A stretch of DNA of 36,404 nt from Magnetococcales bacterium (GTDB lineage Bacteria > Pseudomonadota > Magnetococcia > Magnetococcales > JADFZT01), in assembly GCA_015232395.1 (NCBI GenBank), contig JADFZT010000048.1, forward strand, positions 1-36,404, given 5' to 3'. The position numbers and the translations under genes were made by a program. The notes beneath the pieces were generated by a model. The model made no database searches, had not been told where the DNA came from, and saw nothing but the letters and a program-made list of their open reading frames with translations. Positions 26,566 to 35,137 of the stretch are shown here, piece by piece; the stretch's first letter is position 1, and each line of letters begins with the position of its first letter.

Positions 26566-26991
26566 TTAACGACCGATTTCAAGAGCTTTCAATGCCATCG
26601 CCTTGGAGGCGTTGAGCACGGAAACGTTGGACTCATAAGAACGGCTGGCCGACATCATGTTGACCATTTCGGTCACCACATCGATGTTGGGCATCGCCAC
26701 ATAGCCATCCTGGTTGGCATCGGGATGGTTGGGATCGTACTGCATGCGCGGCGGCTTTTGATCCACCATGATCCTGTCCACGGAAACACCGGTGGAGCCA
26801 GCCGCTTTGGTTTGATCCAGCACATCGGCAAAGGGCTGGGCCTGAAACACCGGATCCCGACGCTTGTAGGGCCCCCCTTCCGGGGTGCGGGTGGTCTGGG
26901 CGTTGGCGACATTTTCAGCGATAATGTTGAGCCTCAAGCGCTGAGCTGCCAGCGCTGAGGAGGTCACCTTAAACGATGTCAAAAAATCCAT
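26566..26991 (-). CDS. flgC: Flagellar basal-body rod protein FlgC
   Basis: FlgC is a proximal rod subunit. The 141-residue product has the N-terminal rod motif (SALAAQRLRLNIIAENVANAQTT), the central YVAMPNIDVVTEMVNMM block and a C-terminal helix (SYESNVSVLNASKAMALKALEIGR), all typical. The ATG at 26991 follows AGGAG at about 7 nt. It lies 36 bp after flgB. Confidence 0.97.
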   Translation of the reverse strand: MDFLTSFKVTSSALAAQRLRLNIIAENVANAQTTRTPEGGPYKRRDPVFQAQPFADVLDQTKAAGSTGVSVDRIMVDQKPPRMQYDPNHPDANQDGYVAMPNIDVVTEMVNMMSASRSYESNVSVLNASKAMALKALEIGR

Positions 26992-27027
26992 ATCGAACTC
27001 CTGTCATGCCCAAAATTCCGGCAGCGG

Positions 27028-27435
27028 TTATCGACCACCACCGATGATCATGCGCATCTGGCTGATCTGCCCGGAAAGGGATTGGGCCGCATAGTTATAG
27101 AGCAGTTGGTTGGCGGTCTGACGGGCCATCTCCTGCTCCAGATCCACACTGTTGCCGTCCCCCTTGGGAATGGCGGTCTCCACTTCCTGGATCATCGGCT
27201 CAAAATTGGTAGGGGCGATGGGCAAGTGTTGCCCATCCGTGCGCGCCATGGCCAACTCCCCATTGGCGGGATAGGCCTGGGCCAGCTCCGACTCAAAATC
27301 AAGGCGTTTGGCCTTGTAACCCGGGGTGTCGGCATTGGCCACATTGGCGGCAATCACCTCTTGACGCGCGTGACGCAGGTTGAGCAGCTTGGCTTTGAAC
27401 GCTCCCCCTGCTCCCAGTAAATTGAAATCGGCCAT
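27028..27435 (-). CDS. flgB: Flagellar basal-body rod protein FlgB
   Basis: FlgB is a proximal rod subunit. The 135-residue product shows the N-terminal rod helix with VIAANVANADTPGYKAKRLDFE and the C-terminal helix (QTANQLLYNYAAQSLSGQISQMRMII). The ATG at 27435 is preceded by GGAGAG with a 6-nt gap; an upstream ATG at 27453 in the same frame has no such site. It is the first gene of the flagellar operon that runs to fliI. Confidence 0.96.
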   Translation of the reverse strand: MADFNLLGAGGAFKAKLLNLRHARQEVIAANVANADTPGYKAKRLDFESELAQAYPANGELAMARTDGQHLPIAPTNFEPMIQEVETAIPKGDGNSVDLEQEMARQTANQLLYNYAAQSLSGQISQMRMIIGGGR

Positions 27436-27507
27436 GCGGTTCTCTCCAGTCAATGATTTGACAATCCCCCCTCAATTTCAGGATGGAGATTGAACTCACA
27501 AGGAGAT

Positions 27508-27525
27508 ATGCACGTTTTGTGCCTG
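27508..27525 (-). promoter_or_regulatory. Sigma-54-type promoter candidate for the flagellar operon
   Basis: On the minus strand the block reads GGCAC, six bases, GCA, with GG and GC exactly ten bases apart as sigma-54 requires. The GGCAC and GCA parts match the consensus; the flanking T positions do not all match. Transcription would start about 63 nt before the flgB ATG. Sigma-54 commonly controls rod and hook genes, but no enhancer site or activator gene was seen here. Confidence 0.4.
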
Positions 27526-27600
27526 ATGTTTCAGAGTGTGAAAAAAGTGCAAACGAAGGGGAATTGGCGGGCTTTGGAAAAGCGGACAGGAAGAGGAAGC

Positions 27601-27843
27601 ATAGCAATTCGAATCAAGAATTGGATATATGCCGCTGCATTTTTGCCGTCATTCCCGCGAATGCGGGAATCCAGGGAATCTGGCGCAAACCTTTCCAAAT
27701 CTTGCATCACTCTTCAGTAAAATGCCGGCCTTTCTTGAAGATTTGGTTTTTCCTTGAGGGCAATCATCAGCTCCCTGGATCCCCGCCTTCGCGGGGATGA
27801 CGAGTCAGGGAAGAGTGTCTAATTTTGAGATGGAACTGCTATA
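27601..27843 (+). repeat. MITE-like repeat, copy C
   Basis: This 243-bp copy has ATAGC/GCTATA ends and begins 70 nt after the purF stop in the direction of that gene. It carries palindromes ATTCCCGCGAATGCGGGAAT (27651-27670) and 27779-27798 (ATCCCCGC, loop CTTC, GCGGGGAT), and a central stem CCAAATCTT (27695-27703) with AAGATTTGG (27738-27746). It lies between purF and flgB, upstream of the proposed flgB promoter. Confidence 0.9.
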
Positions 27844-27883
27844 AGAGGACCACCAAGCCCCCTTCACTATCTGGATGAAACAA

Positions 27884-27903
27884 GGGCCGGGAGAGTCCCG
27901 CCC
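27884..27903 (-). terminator. Hairpin downstream of purF
   Basis: GGG and CGGGA (27884-27892) pair with TCCCG and CCC (27896-27903) around a 3-nt loop, with one bulged C. On the minus strand the hairpin starts 10 nt after the purF stop and is followed by TTGTTT. A factor-independent terminator of the radA-cvpA-purF unit is likely. Confidence 0.6.
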
Positions 27904-27913
27904 CCGAAGCGTA

Positions 27914-29344
27914 TCAGGCCTCTTTCAAGAGGGTCAGCTGGGTGAATCCCTCCAGCTTTTGGAAGGGCAGCGGATATTTACCCGAGAAACAGGCATCACA
28001 ATAGGAGTTAAAGTCGGTCGTACGACCATCTACCGACTTGTAGAGCGCCTCCAGGGAGATAAACGCCAGGGAATCGGCGGTGATATAGGTGCGCATCTCC
28101 TTCACCGTATGGCTGGCGGCCAGCAGCTCCTTACGGGTGGGGGTATCGATGCCGTAATAGCAGGGATGGGTGGTGGGGGGGGAGGAGATGCGCACGTGCA
28201 CCTCTTTGGCACCAGCGGCCCGCACCATTTTGACAATTTTGCGACTGGTGGTCCCCCGCACCACCGAATCATCCACCAACACCACCCGCTTGCCGGTCAA
28301 TACGCTGGGATTGGCGTTGAGTTTGATCTTGACCCCAAAGTGGCGGATCGACTGCTGGGGCTCGATAAATGTCCGGCCTACATAGTGGTTGCGGGTAATC
28401 CCCAGCTCAAAGGGAATGCCGGTGGCCTGGGCAAAACCCAACGCCGCAGGCACCCCGGAGTCGGGAACCGGTACCACCACGTCCGCCTCTACCGGATGCT
28501 CCTGAGCCAGACTGGCTCCGATGCGCTTGCGGGCCTCATAGACGTTGATGCCATCCAGGGTGGAGTCGGGGCGGGCAAAATAGACATATTCGAAGATACA
28601 GAGGGTGCGCTGACGTCGGGGAAAGGGAAAATAGGATTTCACCCCTTCCGGACCGATCACCACCATCTCCCCGGGTTCGATATCCCGGATAAACTCGGCA
28701 TCAATGAGATTCAAGGCGCAGGTTTCCGAGGAGATCACATAACCGTTTTCCCCGATCCGTCCCAGCACCAGAGGCCGAAAGCCCCCGGGATCCCGCACCG
28801 CGATGATGGAGCGCTCATTCATACCCACCAGGGCGTAAGCCCCCTTCACCTGATGCAACGCCTCCACCAGTCGTTCGGCAAAGGTGGAGCGGCGGGAGAG
28901 GGCTGTGAGGTGAACGATCACCTCGGTATCCATGGTGGATTGGAAGATCGAGCCTCGGCGCTCCAGGTTACGGCGCATTTCGATGCCGTTGACCAGATTG
29001 CCGTTGTGGGCAAAGGCCATCCCCCCATAGGCGGTATCCACCACCAATGGCTGGCGATTGCGCATGTTGGAGCTGCCACCAGCGGTGGAGTAGCGCACAT
29101 GGCCGATGGCCTGGTTGCCCGGGAGCTTTTCCAGGTCGTGGCGCTTGAAAATATCCGCCACCACCCCGCTGCCCCGGTTGACGTGGAGAATACGGTCCTC
29201 CACGGAAACGATCCCCGCCGACTCCTGGCCACGATGCTGCAGGGCGTAGAGTCCGAGGTAGACCAGGTTGGCCGCTTCCGGGTGATTGAAAACGCCGAAA
29301 ACGCCACATTCATCATGGAAATGATCGTCAGGAAAAGAATGCAA
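27914..29344 (-). CDS. purF: Amidophosphoribosyltransferase
   Basis: PurF makes phosphoribosylamine from PRPP and glutamine, the first step of purine synthesis. The 476-residue protein has the catalytic Cys13 in DECGVFGVF, which becomes the N-terminus after propeptide removal. The glutaminase domain has GHVRYSTAGGSS and AHNGNLVN; the phosphoribosyltransferase domain has VVLVDDSVVRGTTSRK. Cysteines near the C-terminus (YCDAC) fit the iron-sulfur type of PurF. The only in-frame start just before the propeptide is TTG at 29344, with no clear ribosome site; two 17-bp tandem repeats lie directly upstream. It follows cvpA by 78 bp, as in many proteobacteria. Confidence 0.96.
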   Translation of the reverse strand: MHSFPDDHFHDECGVFGVFNHPEAANLVYLGLYALQHRGQESAGIVSVEDRILHVNRGSGVVADIFKRHDLEKLPGNQAIGHVRYSTAGGSSNMRNRQPLVVDTAYGGMAFAHNGNLVNGIEMRRNLERRGSIFQSTMDTEVIVHLTALSRRSTFAERLVEALHQVKGAYALVGMNERSIIAVRDPGGFRPLVLGRIGENGYVISSETCALNLIDAEFIRDIEPGEMVVIGPEGVKSYFPFPRRQRTLCIFEYVYFARPDSTLDGINVYEARKRIGASLAQEHPVEADVVVPVPDSGVPAALGFAQATGIPFELGITRNHYVGRTFIEPQQSIRHFGVKIKLNANPSVLTGKRVVLVDDSVVRGTTSRKIVKMVRAAGAKEVHVRISSPPTTHPCYYGIDTPTRKELLAASHTVKEMRTYITADSLAFISLEALYKSVDGRTTDFNSYCDACFSGKYPLPFQKLEGFTQLTLLKEA

Positions 29345-29350
29345 TGTCCG

Positions 29351-29384
29351 TCTGCCAGTTGGGTCGGTCTGCCAGTTGGGTCGG
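29351..29384. repeat. Two tandem 17-bp units in the purF translation-start region
   Basis: The unit TCTGCCAGTTGGGTCGG occurs twice without a gap (29351-29367 and 29368-29384), and a third, diverged partial copy starts at 29385. They lie 7 to 40 bases upstream of the purF TTG start, where a ribosome binding site would be expected, and none is visible. Confidence 0.9.
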
Positions 29385-29422
29385 TCTGTCGACGGGTTCA
29401 GCTTGCCAACAGGGTCACGTGC

Positions 29423-29944
29423 TCAGCCAGGATTTTTTGCCAGTAAATTTTTTCCGGAGCGAAGGCGCTCTACCCAGGCTGATTCCATCGGTTGCATCCG
29501 TCCCAGCCACGCAACGCCTTCCACGCAGTATGGAGCGAGAAGCGAGCGCTTTACCATTTTTGGCTGCTCCATGTCAAAGGAAAGGAAGATCATAAAGCCT
29601 GCCAAAATGATCAAAACGCCCCGGGCGATACCGAATCCCGCCCCCGAAAATCGATCCAAAAGAGTCAGCCCCACGGCCTCTATCATGGACTGAACCAGGA
29701 GGCCGAGTCCCCAGGCGATGAGCCAGATGACGATAAAAATCAACGCAAAAGCTGCAAACCCGGCGCTGGTGGCATCCAGATGGGGAATCAAAAAGGGTTC
29801 CAGCCGGTGGCCAAACCAAAAAGCTGAAAGATAGGCCACGATCCAGCCCGCCAAACGAAACGCCTCTTTGACAAACCCCCGCATCACCCCCACCAGTGCC
29901 GAAAAGCCGACGATGGTGAGCAAAACATAATCAAAAGCGGTCAT
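29423..29944 (-). CDS. cvpA: CvpA family membrane protein
   Basis: The 173-residue protein has four hydrophobic segments (about 5-22, 30-47, 62-87, 100-122) and the family features of an N-terminal G-x-x-R-G-F-x-K-E motif (GVMRGFVKEAFRL) and conserved Gly in the third helix. CvpA proteins are inner-membrane proteins linked to colicin V production and envelope resistance; their biochemical role is unclear. The ATG at 29944 follows GAGGA with an 8-nt gap. The order radA-cvpA-purF on one strand is widely seen. Confidence 0.92.
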   Translation of the reverse strand: MTAFDYVLLTIVGFSALVGVMRGFVKEAFRLAGWIVAYLSAFWFGHRLEPFLIPHLDATSAGFAAFALIFIVIWLIAWGLGLLVQSMIEAVGLTLLDRFSGAGFGIARGVLIILAGFMIFLSFDMEQPKMVKRSLLAPYCVEGVAWLGRMQPMESAWVERLRSGKNLLAKNPG

Positions 29945-29972
29945 GGGCGTTTTCCTCGACAGACAGGTTTAT

Positions 29973-31349
29973 TCACCCCTCCCCTCCTCTACCAAGCAGG
30001 CTCTCCATGGCTTCGATCAGGTTGGAAGCCGGATCCACCCGCAAGCCATCGATAGGCGGGATTCCTTCAATGGAGCGGGCTGGAGCCAGGCAGCGGTTGA
30101 AGCCGAGCTTGGCAGCCTCCTTCATGCGTGTCCCCACATGCCCCACCCCCCGCACCTCTCCAGACAAGCCGATCTCTCCCAATATAGCCAATCCCGGATC
30201 CACTGCGATCTCCCGATGGGAAGCAAAGAGCGCCGCCGCCACCGCCAGATCTGCTGCCGGTTCGGTGATGCGAAATCCCCCCGCCACATTCAGAAATATA
30301 TCGTGATTGAAGAGCCCAAGCCCCAACTTTTTTTCCAACACCGCCGTCAGCATGGCCAAGCGGTTGTTATCAAAACCCAAGGTGGTGCGTCGGGGTTGCG
30401 CCAGGGGGCTGGGGGTCACCAGAGCCTGGATCTCCACCAACACCGGGCGGGTGCCTTCCAACCCCGGAAAAACCACCGAACCGGAAGCTCCCCGGGCGCG
30501 CTCCGAGAGGAATAATTCCGACGGATTGACCACCTCGGCGAGCCCCTCCTCCCGCATTTCAAAGACGCCGATTTCGTTGGCCGCCCCAAAGCGATTTTTC
30601 ACCGCCCGCAAGATGCGATAGTTGTGTCCCCGCTCCCCTTCAAAGTAGAGCACCGTATCCACCATATGCTCCACCACCCGGGGACCGGCAATCTGCCCCT
30701 CCTTCGTCACATGCCCCACCAAAAAGAGCGGCATCTCCCGCTCCTTGGCCTGCTGGATCAACCGCGCCACACACTCTCTGACCTGGGTGACACTCCCCGC
30801 TGCAGAGGGTAAGGCGTCGCTGGCCATGGTCTGAATGGAGTCCACCACCAGCACCGAAGGCTTGCTGTGGGCCACCGCATCCAAAACCGACTCCAGGCGG
30901 TTTTCCATCAGCACCCACATTTTTTCCCCTGTGAGCCCCAGCCGCTCTCCTCTCAGCTTGATCTGCCGGACCGACTCCTCCCCGGAGACATAGAGCACCG
31001 GCGCCTGTTTGGAGAGCGCCTCCATCCCCTGCATCAGCAGAGTTGACTTGCCAATCCCCGGATCCCCGCCGATCAAAATCGCCGAGCCGGGAACCAGCCC
31101 ACCCCCCAACACCCGATCCAACTCCCCAATCCCCACTTCCATGCGGGTTTCATCACCGCTGGTGATCTCTTCCAGCCGCTGGGGCTTGGCAATGTCAGAG
31201 GGTTTTTGGGGCTTTTTCCCCTTGGCATGGGGGGCTACCCGAAACTCCTGCAAGGTGTTCCAAGCCCCACAACTGCCACACTTCCCCTCCCACTGGGGAT
31301 AGTCAGCGCCGCAATCGCTACAGACGAAGGTTTTTTTCTCTCGGGCCAT
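29973..31349 (-). CDS. radA: DNA repair protein RadA
   Basis: RadA is a RecA-related branch-migration ATPase. The 458-residue protein has a four-cysteine zinc finger at the N-terminus (Cys10, 13, 24, 27), Walker A (GGDPGIGKSTLL), the RadA-specific KNRFG motif (VKNRFGAANEIGVFEM) and a C-terminal Lon-protease-like domain. The ATG at 31349 places the zinc finger ten residues from the start as in the family; a TTG at 31385 would add an unlikely basic leader. No strong ribosome site precedes either. It is followed by cvpA after 28 bp. Confidence 0.95.
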   Translation of the reverse strand: MAREKKTFVCSDCGADYPQWEGKCGSCGAWNTLQEFRVAPHAKGKKPQKPSDIAKPQRLEEITSGDETRMEVGIGELDRVLGGGLVPGSAILIGGDPGIGKSTLLMQGMEALSKQAPVLYVSGEESVRQIKLRGERLGLTGEKMWVLMENRLESVLDAVAHSKPSVLVVDSIQTMASDALPSAAGSVTQVRECVARLIQQAKEREMPLFLVGHVTKEGQIAGPRVVEHMVDTVLYFEGERGHNYRILRAVKNRFGAANEIGVFEMREEGLAEVVNPSELFLSERARGASGSVVFPGLEGTRPVLVEIQALVTPSPLAQPRRTTLGFDNNRLAMLTAVLEKKLGLGLFNHDIFLNVAGGFRITEPAADLAVAAALFASHREIAVDPGLAILGEIGLSGEVRGVGHVGTRMKEAAKLGFNRCLAPARSIEGIPPIDGLRVDPASNLIEAMESLLGRGGEG

Positions 31350-31466
31350 TTTGATTTTACGTCTATTTCCAATATTTTTAATCAAGCGACTGCGTGGGAG
31401 AGGCAGACCTTCAAAAGGTGGAGATAGCTACCTGGGTTTTGTTTGTTTGTAACAACACCAGTTCAC

Positions 31467-31727
31467 CTAATAGACCTGATTATGCGACCCAATTTGGACA
31501 AAAAGCACTTCAACGTATCCCTTTTCTTCGCTGAAAATAATCCGCAGATCAAATCCAGCAGAGAAGGCTCTCATTGGGATCATCGGGCCTTTCAAAGCAT
31601 GGTTTTTCAGTTTTGGGTCGAAGGGATTTTTTTTAAAGCGTTCGATGGCCTCTTTCGCTTGAATTTGCTTGTGTTTATCCAACTTAGCAAATTGCTTGTA
31701 AAATTTTTTCTGGTAATGGATGACCAT
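31467..31727 (-). CDS. RelE/ParE-superfamily toxin
   Basis: The 86-residue basic protein has the compact fold signature of RelE-type mRNA interferases: an N-terminal strand (MVIHYQKKFYKQF), a Lys-rich helix, then H-A-L-K-G, DLRIIFSEE and a final VLFVQIGSHNQVY strand with the typical late His. The superfamily cleaves mRNA at the ribosome or inhibits gyrase, and a partner antitoxin neutralises it. Its ATG overlaps the antitoxin stop by one base (TGATG). A TTG three bases upstream is a less likely start. Confidence 0.85.
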   Translation of the reverse strand: MVIHYQKKFYKQFAKLDKHKQIQAKEAIERFKKNPFDPKLKNHALKGPMIPMRAFSAGFDLRIIFSEEKGYVEVLFVQIGSHNQVY

Positions 31728-31996
31728 CAATCACCATATTTCTCTGCAGCCCTGTCCAGAGCAGCAAGGGCTTCCTCAATCGTTTCATAACCCGGCGAAA
31801 CATTGATTCCACGCTTGGCTTCCTCATATGACTGTATGATTTCCGCCTCTTCCTCAGGGGTGAAGCCATTTTCGGTCAACTCATCCACCGTTTCAACAGT
31901 AACCCTGACCAGACGATCCCCTGCCAATTCCAGGCCTTGCCTCACTTCAAGGGGGAGTTTATTGACTGCAATGGGTGTTTCAATGGTCATACGCAT
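31727..31996 (-). CDS. Antitoxin of a RelE-type toxin-antitoxin pair
   Basis: The acidic 89-residue protein lies directly upstream of the toxin with a one-base overlap, the usual antitoxin-first order. It has a beta-like start (MTIETPIAVNKLPLEVRQGLELAGDR) and a C-terminal helix rich in Glu and Ala that could wrap the toxin. Start 31996 has AAAGG eight bases upstream; ATG 31990 is an alternative. The DNA-binding family is not clear to me. Antitoxins of this kind normally repress their own promoter. Confidence 0.78.
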   Translation of the reverse strand: MRMTIETPIAVNKLPLEVRQGLELAGDRLVRVTVETVDELTENGFTPEEEAEIIQSYEEAKRGINVSPGYETIEEALAALDRAAEKYGD

Positions 31997-32089
31997 GGCG
32001 TGCACCTTTTGGCTTGGATTGACCGACCCATTCATTTGAGCACGCTTTCCCCAATAATCCAAACCATTTCGGTATTTTTGGTGCGGATT

Positions 32090-33037
32090 CTATTCGGGCA
32101 TCACAGCAGGCTGCACCGTAGTGATTTCCGCCAAAATACCGGTGCGATCCTGGATTTCCTTCACCATCGATTCGGCTTCGGCATACTCCATGAAGGGACC
32201 ACCCACCAGCTGGATGTAGTGTTGATCGCCGATTTGGGCTTCGCTCAACTGCACCATGATGCCTTCCAATACCAGACGGTCCCGCACCTTGTCGGCGTTG
32301 ACCGTATCCAGGAAGGCCCCGGCAGAAACCTGAAACTCACCCACGGGCGGTGGAGGAGCGGGCTCCTCTACCACGGGTTGGGTGGAGGCCAGATCCAATC
32401 CACTCTGCTGCTGGCTCCAATCATCGGTGGTGAGGATAAACTCCGCCAAAATACCGCTGCGCTCCCGAATCATCTGCACCGCTGTACGGGCGCTCTCCTC
32501 CTGATCGAAGGGACCGACGAGCAGGTGGATAAAATCCCGATCCGCCATGCGTACCTCCCTCATGTGCGCGGGGATTTCGCTGGTTTGCAGGCGTGTGAGA
32601 ATTTTTTCCGCAATGCCGGCATCCGTGAAGGATCCCGCCAGCACCATGTAAGGACCACCGGTGATTTCTGGAAAGGTTTGAGAGACCCGTTCCGTAGGCG
32701 GGAGAGGTTCGGGGGCCTTGTGGTGGATGGTGACAGTCGGTTGGACAGGCTGGGGAGCCAGCTGGAGAGGCTCTTGGGCGCGCAGATGGGCAGGCATCAC
32801 CACCCTGACAGCAGAATCCCGTTGCAGCAGGTGATTGATTTTTTCAATCAGTGGGGCGTTCAAGCCGGTCCATCTGGCAATCAACGCCAAAAAAACCAAG
32901 CTGATCACCACCATCAATCCCCGGGTCAACCCCACCTCGATGCCCCCATCGGTGGAAACTTCAGCGGGAATGCCTACCCGAGGCCGGGTCCACTGGCCGG
33001 TGACAACTCTGCCCAACTCCTGAAAATGGTCCGACAT
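32090..33037 (-). CDS. SPOR domain membrane protein
   Basis: The 315-residue protein has a cytoplasmic N-terminus of about 35 residues, one membrane helix (about 39-57) and a periplasmic part with two SPOR domains (about 127-205 and 233-308). Each shows the repeated pattern of a G-x-F strand, a helix and a second G-P-F turn (LAGSFTDAG...LVGPFDQEE and SAGAFLDTV...LVGGPFMEY). SPOR domains bind peptidoglycan stripped of stem peptides and often localise proteins to the division site. The ATG at 33037 has GGGAGA with a 7-nt gap. It lies beyond the hslU terminator, so it has its own promoter. Confidence 0.9.
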   Translation of the reverse strand: MSDHFQELGRVVTGQWTRPRVGIPAEVSTDGGIEVGLTRGLMVVISLVFLALIARWTGLNAPLIEKINHLLQRDSAVRVVMPAHLRAQEPLQLAPQPVQPTVTIHHKAPEPLPPTERVSQTFPEITGGPYMVLAGSFTDAGIAEKILTRLQTSEIPAHMREVRMADRDFIHLLVGPFDQEESARTAVQMIRERSGILAEFILTTDDWSQQQSGLDLASTQPVVEEPAPPPPVGEFQVSAGAFLDTVNADKVRDRLVLEGIMVQLSEAQIGDQHYIQLVGGPFMEYAEAESMVKEIQDRTGILAEITTVQPAVMPE

Positions 33038-33101
33038 GCTGCGCTCTCCCGTATTAAACCAATTGTTTGGATCTACGATAAAGAGCTAGCAAAAACCACG
33101 C

Positions 33102-33135
33102 CACCCCCTGGATCCGGTCAAAGCTCCAGGAGGTG
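33102..33135 (-). terminator. Terminator after hslU
   Basis: Arms 33102-33112 and 33125-33135 form an 11-bp stem with one mismatch around a 12-nt loop, starting 9 nt after the hslU stop. In the minus-strand transcript TTTTT follows seven bases later. This is a typical factor-independent terminator. Confidence 0.75.
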
Positions 33136-33144
33136 ATGAAAAGA

Positions 33145-34533
33145 TTAGAGAATGTAGCGGGAGAGATCCTCGTTGCCAGCCAGATCCTTTAACTGATCGT
33201 TGACGTAGGCGGCATTGATTTTGACCGTCTCCCCCTTGCGATCCGGAGCGGTGAAGGAGAGTTGGTCCAGCAGCTTTTCCATCACCGTGTGCAGGCGTCT
33301 GGCACCGATATTTTCAGCGGTTTCATTCACCTGGGCGGCGATATCGGCCAACGCCTCGATCCCCTTTTCGCCAAACTCCAGGGTGATTCCCTCCGTCATC
33401 ATCAAAGCGGCATATTGACGGGTCAGGGCGTTTTCCGGTTCGGTGAGAATACGCACAAAATCCCCCCGGGTCAGGCTTTGCAACTCCACCCGTATGGGCA
33501 GGCGGCCCTGAAGCTCCGGCAGTAGATCGGACGGCTTTGAAAGCTGAAAAGCGCCGGAAGCGATAAACAGAATGTGGTCGGTGCGCACAAAGCCATATTT
33601 GGTGGAAACCGTTGTCCCCTCCACCAGAGGCAGCAAATCCCGCTGCACCCCCTCCCGGGAGACATCCCCACCCCCACGCATCTCACTGCCCCGGGCGCAC
33701 ACCTTGTCCAACTCATCCAGGAAGACAATCCCCGTCTGCTCCACCCGCTCCACCGCTTCCTTTTGGGATTGCTCCTTATCCACCAGCTTTCCGGCCTCTT
33801 CGTCGGTGAGAAGTTTCAAGGCCTCTTTCACCGTGACCTTGCGCTTTTGCACCTTCCCTCCCAGCATCGAACCCAGCATCTCCTGAATATTGATCCCCTC
33901 CATACCCTGGGGGGTGAACACCTCCAGGGTGGGGCCGGTGCGGGATTCCCGGGTTTCCACCTCCACCTCCCGCTCATCCAAACGCCCCTCCCGGAGCATT
34001 TTGCGGAATTTTTGCCGGGTACCGGAATCCACCGGCGGCTTGGGAGGCTCCTGGGGTTTTTCCTCCACCGCGCCGAACAGGGAACCCAAAGGGTTGGCCT
34101 GGGGCTGCTGGCTGCTGGGGCTCGGGAGCAGAATATCCAATAGACGCTCTTCAGCGGCATCTTCCGCTTGACGGCGAACGCTGATTTTGGACCGCTCAAT
34201 GGACATTTTTACCGCCATGTCGGTGAGATCCCGGATGATGGACTCCACATCCCGCCCCACATAACCCACCTCGGTAAATTTGGTCGCCTCCACCTTGATG
34301 AAGGGGGCGTCGGCCAGTTTGGCCAGACGTCGGGCCACTTCGGTTTTACCCACACCGGTGGGACCGATCATCAAAATATTTTTAGGGTAGACCTCCTCCC
34401 GCATGGGCGAGGAGAGCTGCCGACGCCGCCAGCGATTGCGCAAGGCAACCGCCACCGCACGCTTGGCATCGTTTTGGCCGATGATATAACGGTCCAGTTC
34501 GGAGACGATCTCACGGGGAGTAAATTCAGACAT
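33145..34533 (-). CDS. hslU: ATP-dependent protease ATPase subunit HslU
   Basis: HslU is the hexameric AAA+ unfoldase that feeds substrates to HslV. The 462-residue protein (family about 440-460) has Walker A ([15 protein letters not shown]), Walker B ([14 protein letters not shown]), an intermediate I-domain between about 110 and 245 with a Pro/Gln-rich segment, and the C-terminal sensor-2 and docking tail ending LSRYIL, which inserts into HslV. The ATG at 34533 directly follows the hslV stop codon, so translation is coupled. Confidence 0.97.
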   Translation of the reverse strand: MSEFTPREIVSELDRYIIGQNDAKRAVAVALRNRWRRRQLSSPMREEVYPKNILMIGPTGVGKTEVARRLAKLADAPFIKVEATKFTEVGYVGRDVESIIRDLTDMAVKMSIERSKISVRRQAEDAAEERLLDILLPSPSSQQPQANPLGSLFGAVEEKPQEPPKPPVDSGTRQKFRKMLREGRLDEREVEVETRESRTGPTLEVFTPQGMEGINIQEMLGSMLGGKVQKRKVTVKEALKLLTDEEAGKLVDKEQSQKEAVERVEQTGIVFLDELDKVCARGSEMRGGGDVSREGVQRDLLPLVEGTTVSTKYGFVRTDHILFIASGAFQLSKPSDLLPELQGRLPIRVELQSLTRGDFVRILTEPENALTRQYAALMMTEGITLEFGEKGIEALADIAAQVNETAENIGARRLHTVMEKLLDQLSFTAPDRKGETVKINAAYVNDQLKDLAGNEDLSRYIL

Positions 34534-35061
34534 TTAAAGCTCTTCGATGATGAGGTTATGGTTGGTATAGATGCAGATGTTGGCTGCGATACCCATGGAT
34601 TTTTCGATGATCTGCCGGGGGGGAAGTTCCGTATTTTCAAGAAGCGCCCGAGCGGCGGATTCAGCATAAGGGCTGCCGGAACCGATGGCCAGCACCCCCC
34701 CTTCCGGCTCCAACACATCCCCGGTACCCGAAATCAACAGGCTCACCGAGCGATCCGCCACCGCCAACATCGCCTCCAGTCGGCGCAACATCCGATCCGT
34801 GCGCCAATCCTTGGCCATCTCCACCGCGGCCCGGGTGAGGTTGCCCCCATGTTTGGTGAGCTTTTCCTCAAATCGTTCAAACAGCGTAAAGGCATCCGCC
34901 GTGGAACCCGCAAAACCGGCCAGCACCTGGCCCTCGCGCATGGTGCGCACCTTGCGGGCGTTGGCCTTGATCACGATATTACCCAGGGTAACCTGGCCGT
35001 CCCCCCCCATCACCACCTGTTCACCTCGCCGTACCGATAGGATGGTTGTGCCTTCGAACAT
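34534..35061 (-). CDS. hslV: ATP-dependent protease peptidase subunit HslV
   Basis: HslV is the proteasome-beta-like peptidase of the heat-shock protease HslVU. The 175-residue protein has the catalytic Thr at position 5 ([10 protein letters not shown]), exposed after removal of a four-residue propeptide. It also has the family motifs [48 protein letters not shown] and [12 protein letters not shown]. The ATG at 35061 has AGGAG with a 7-nt gap. It is the first gene of the hslVU operon. Confidence 0.98.
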   Translation of the reverse strand: MFEGTTILSVRRGEQVVMGGDGQVTLGNIVIKANARKVRTMREGQVLAGFAGSTADAFTLFERFEEKLTKHGGNLTRAAVEMAKDWRTDRMLRRLEAMLAVADRSVSLLISGTGDVLEPEGGVLAIGSGSPYAESAARALLENTELPPRQIIEKSMGIAANICIYTNHNLIIEEL

Positions 35062-35108
35062 GATCGCGCTCCTGGAAACAAAGGGTCTTTTGGCTTGTGG
35101 CCGAGGTT

Positions 35109-35137
35109 ATTCTAAGAGGTTCGCCAGCCGGATCAAG
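35109..35137 (-). promoter_or_regulatory. RpoH-type promoter candidate of hslVU
   Basis: On the minus strand CTTG (35134-35137) is followed after exactly 17 bases by CTTAGAAT (35109-35116). This fits the alphaproteobacterial RpoH pattern of CTTG, 17-18 bases, then CYTAT-like sequence. The start would be near 35102, about 40 nt before the hslV ATG. hslVU is a classical RpoH target, which supports the reading. Confidence 0.5.
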
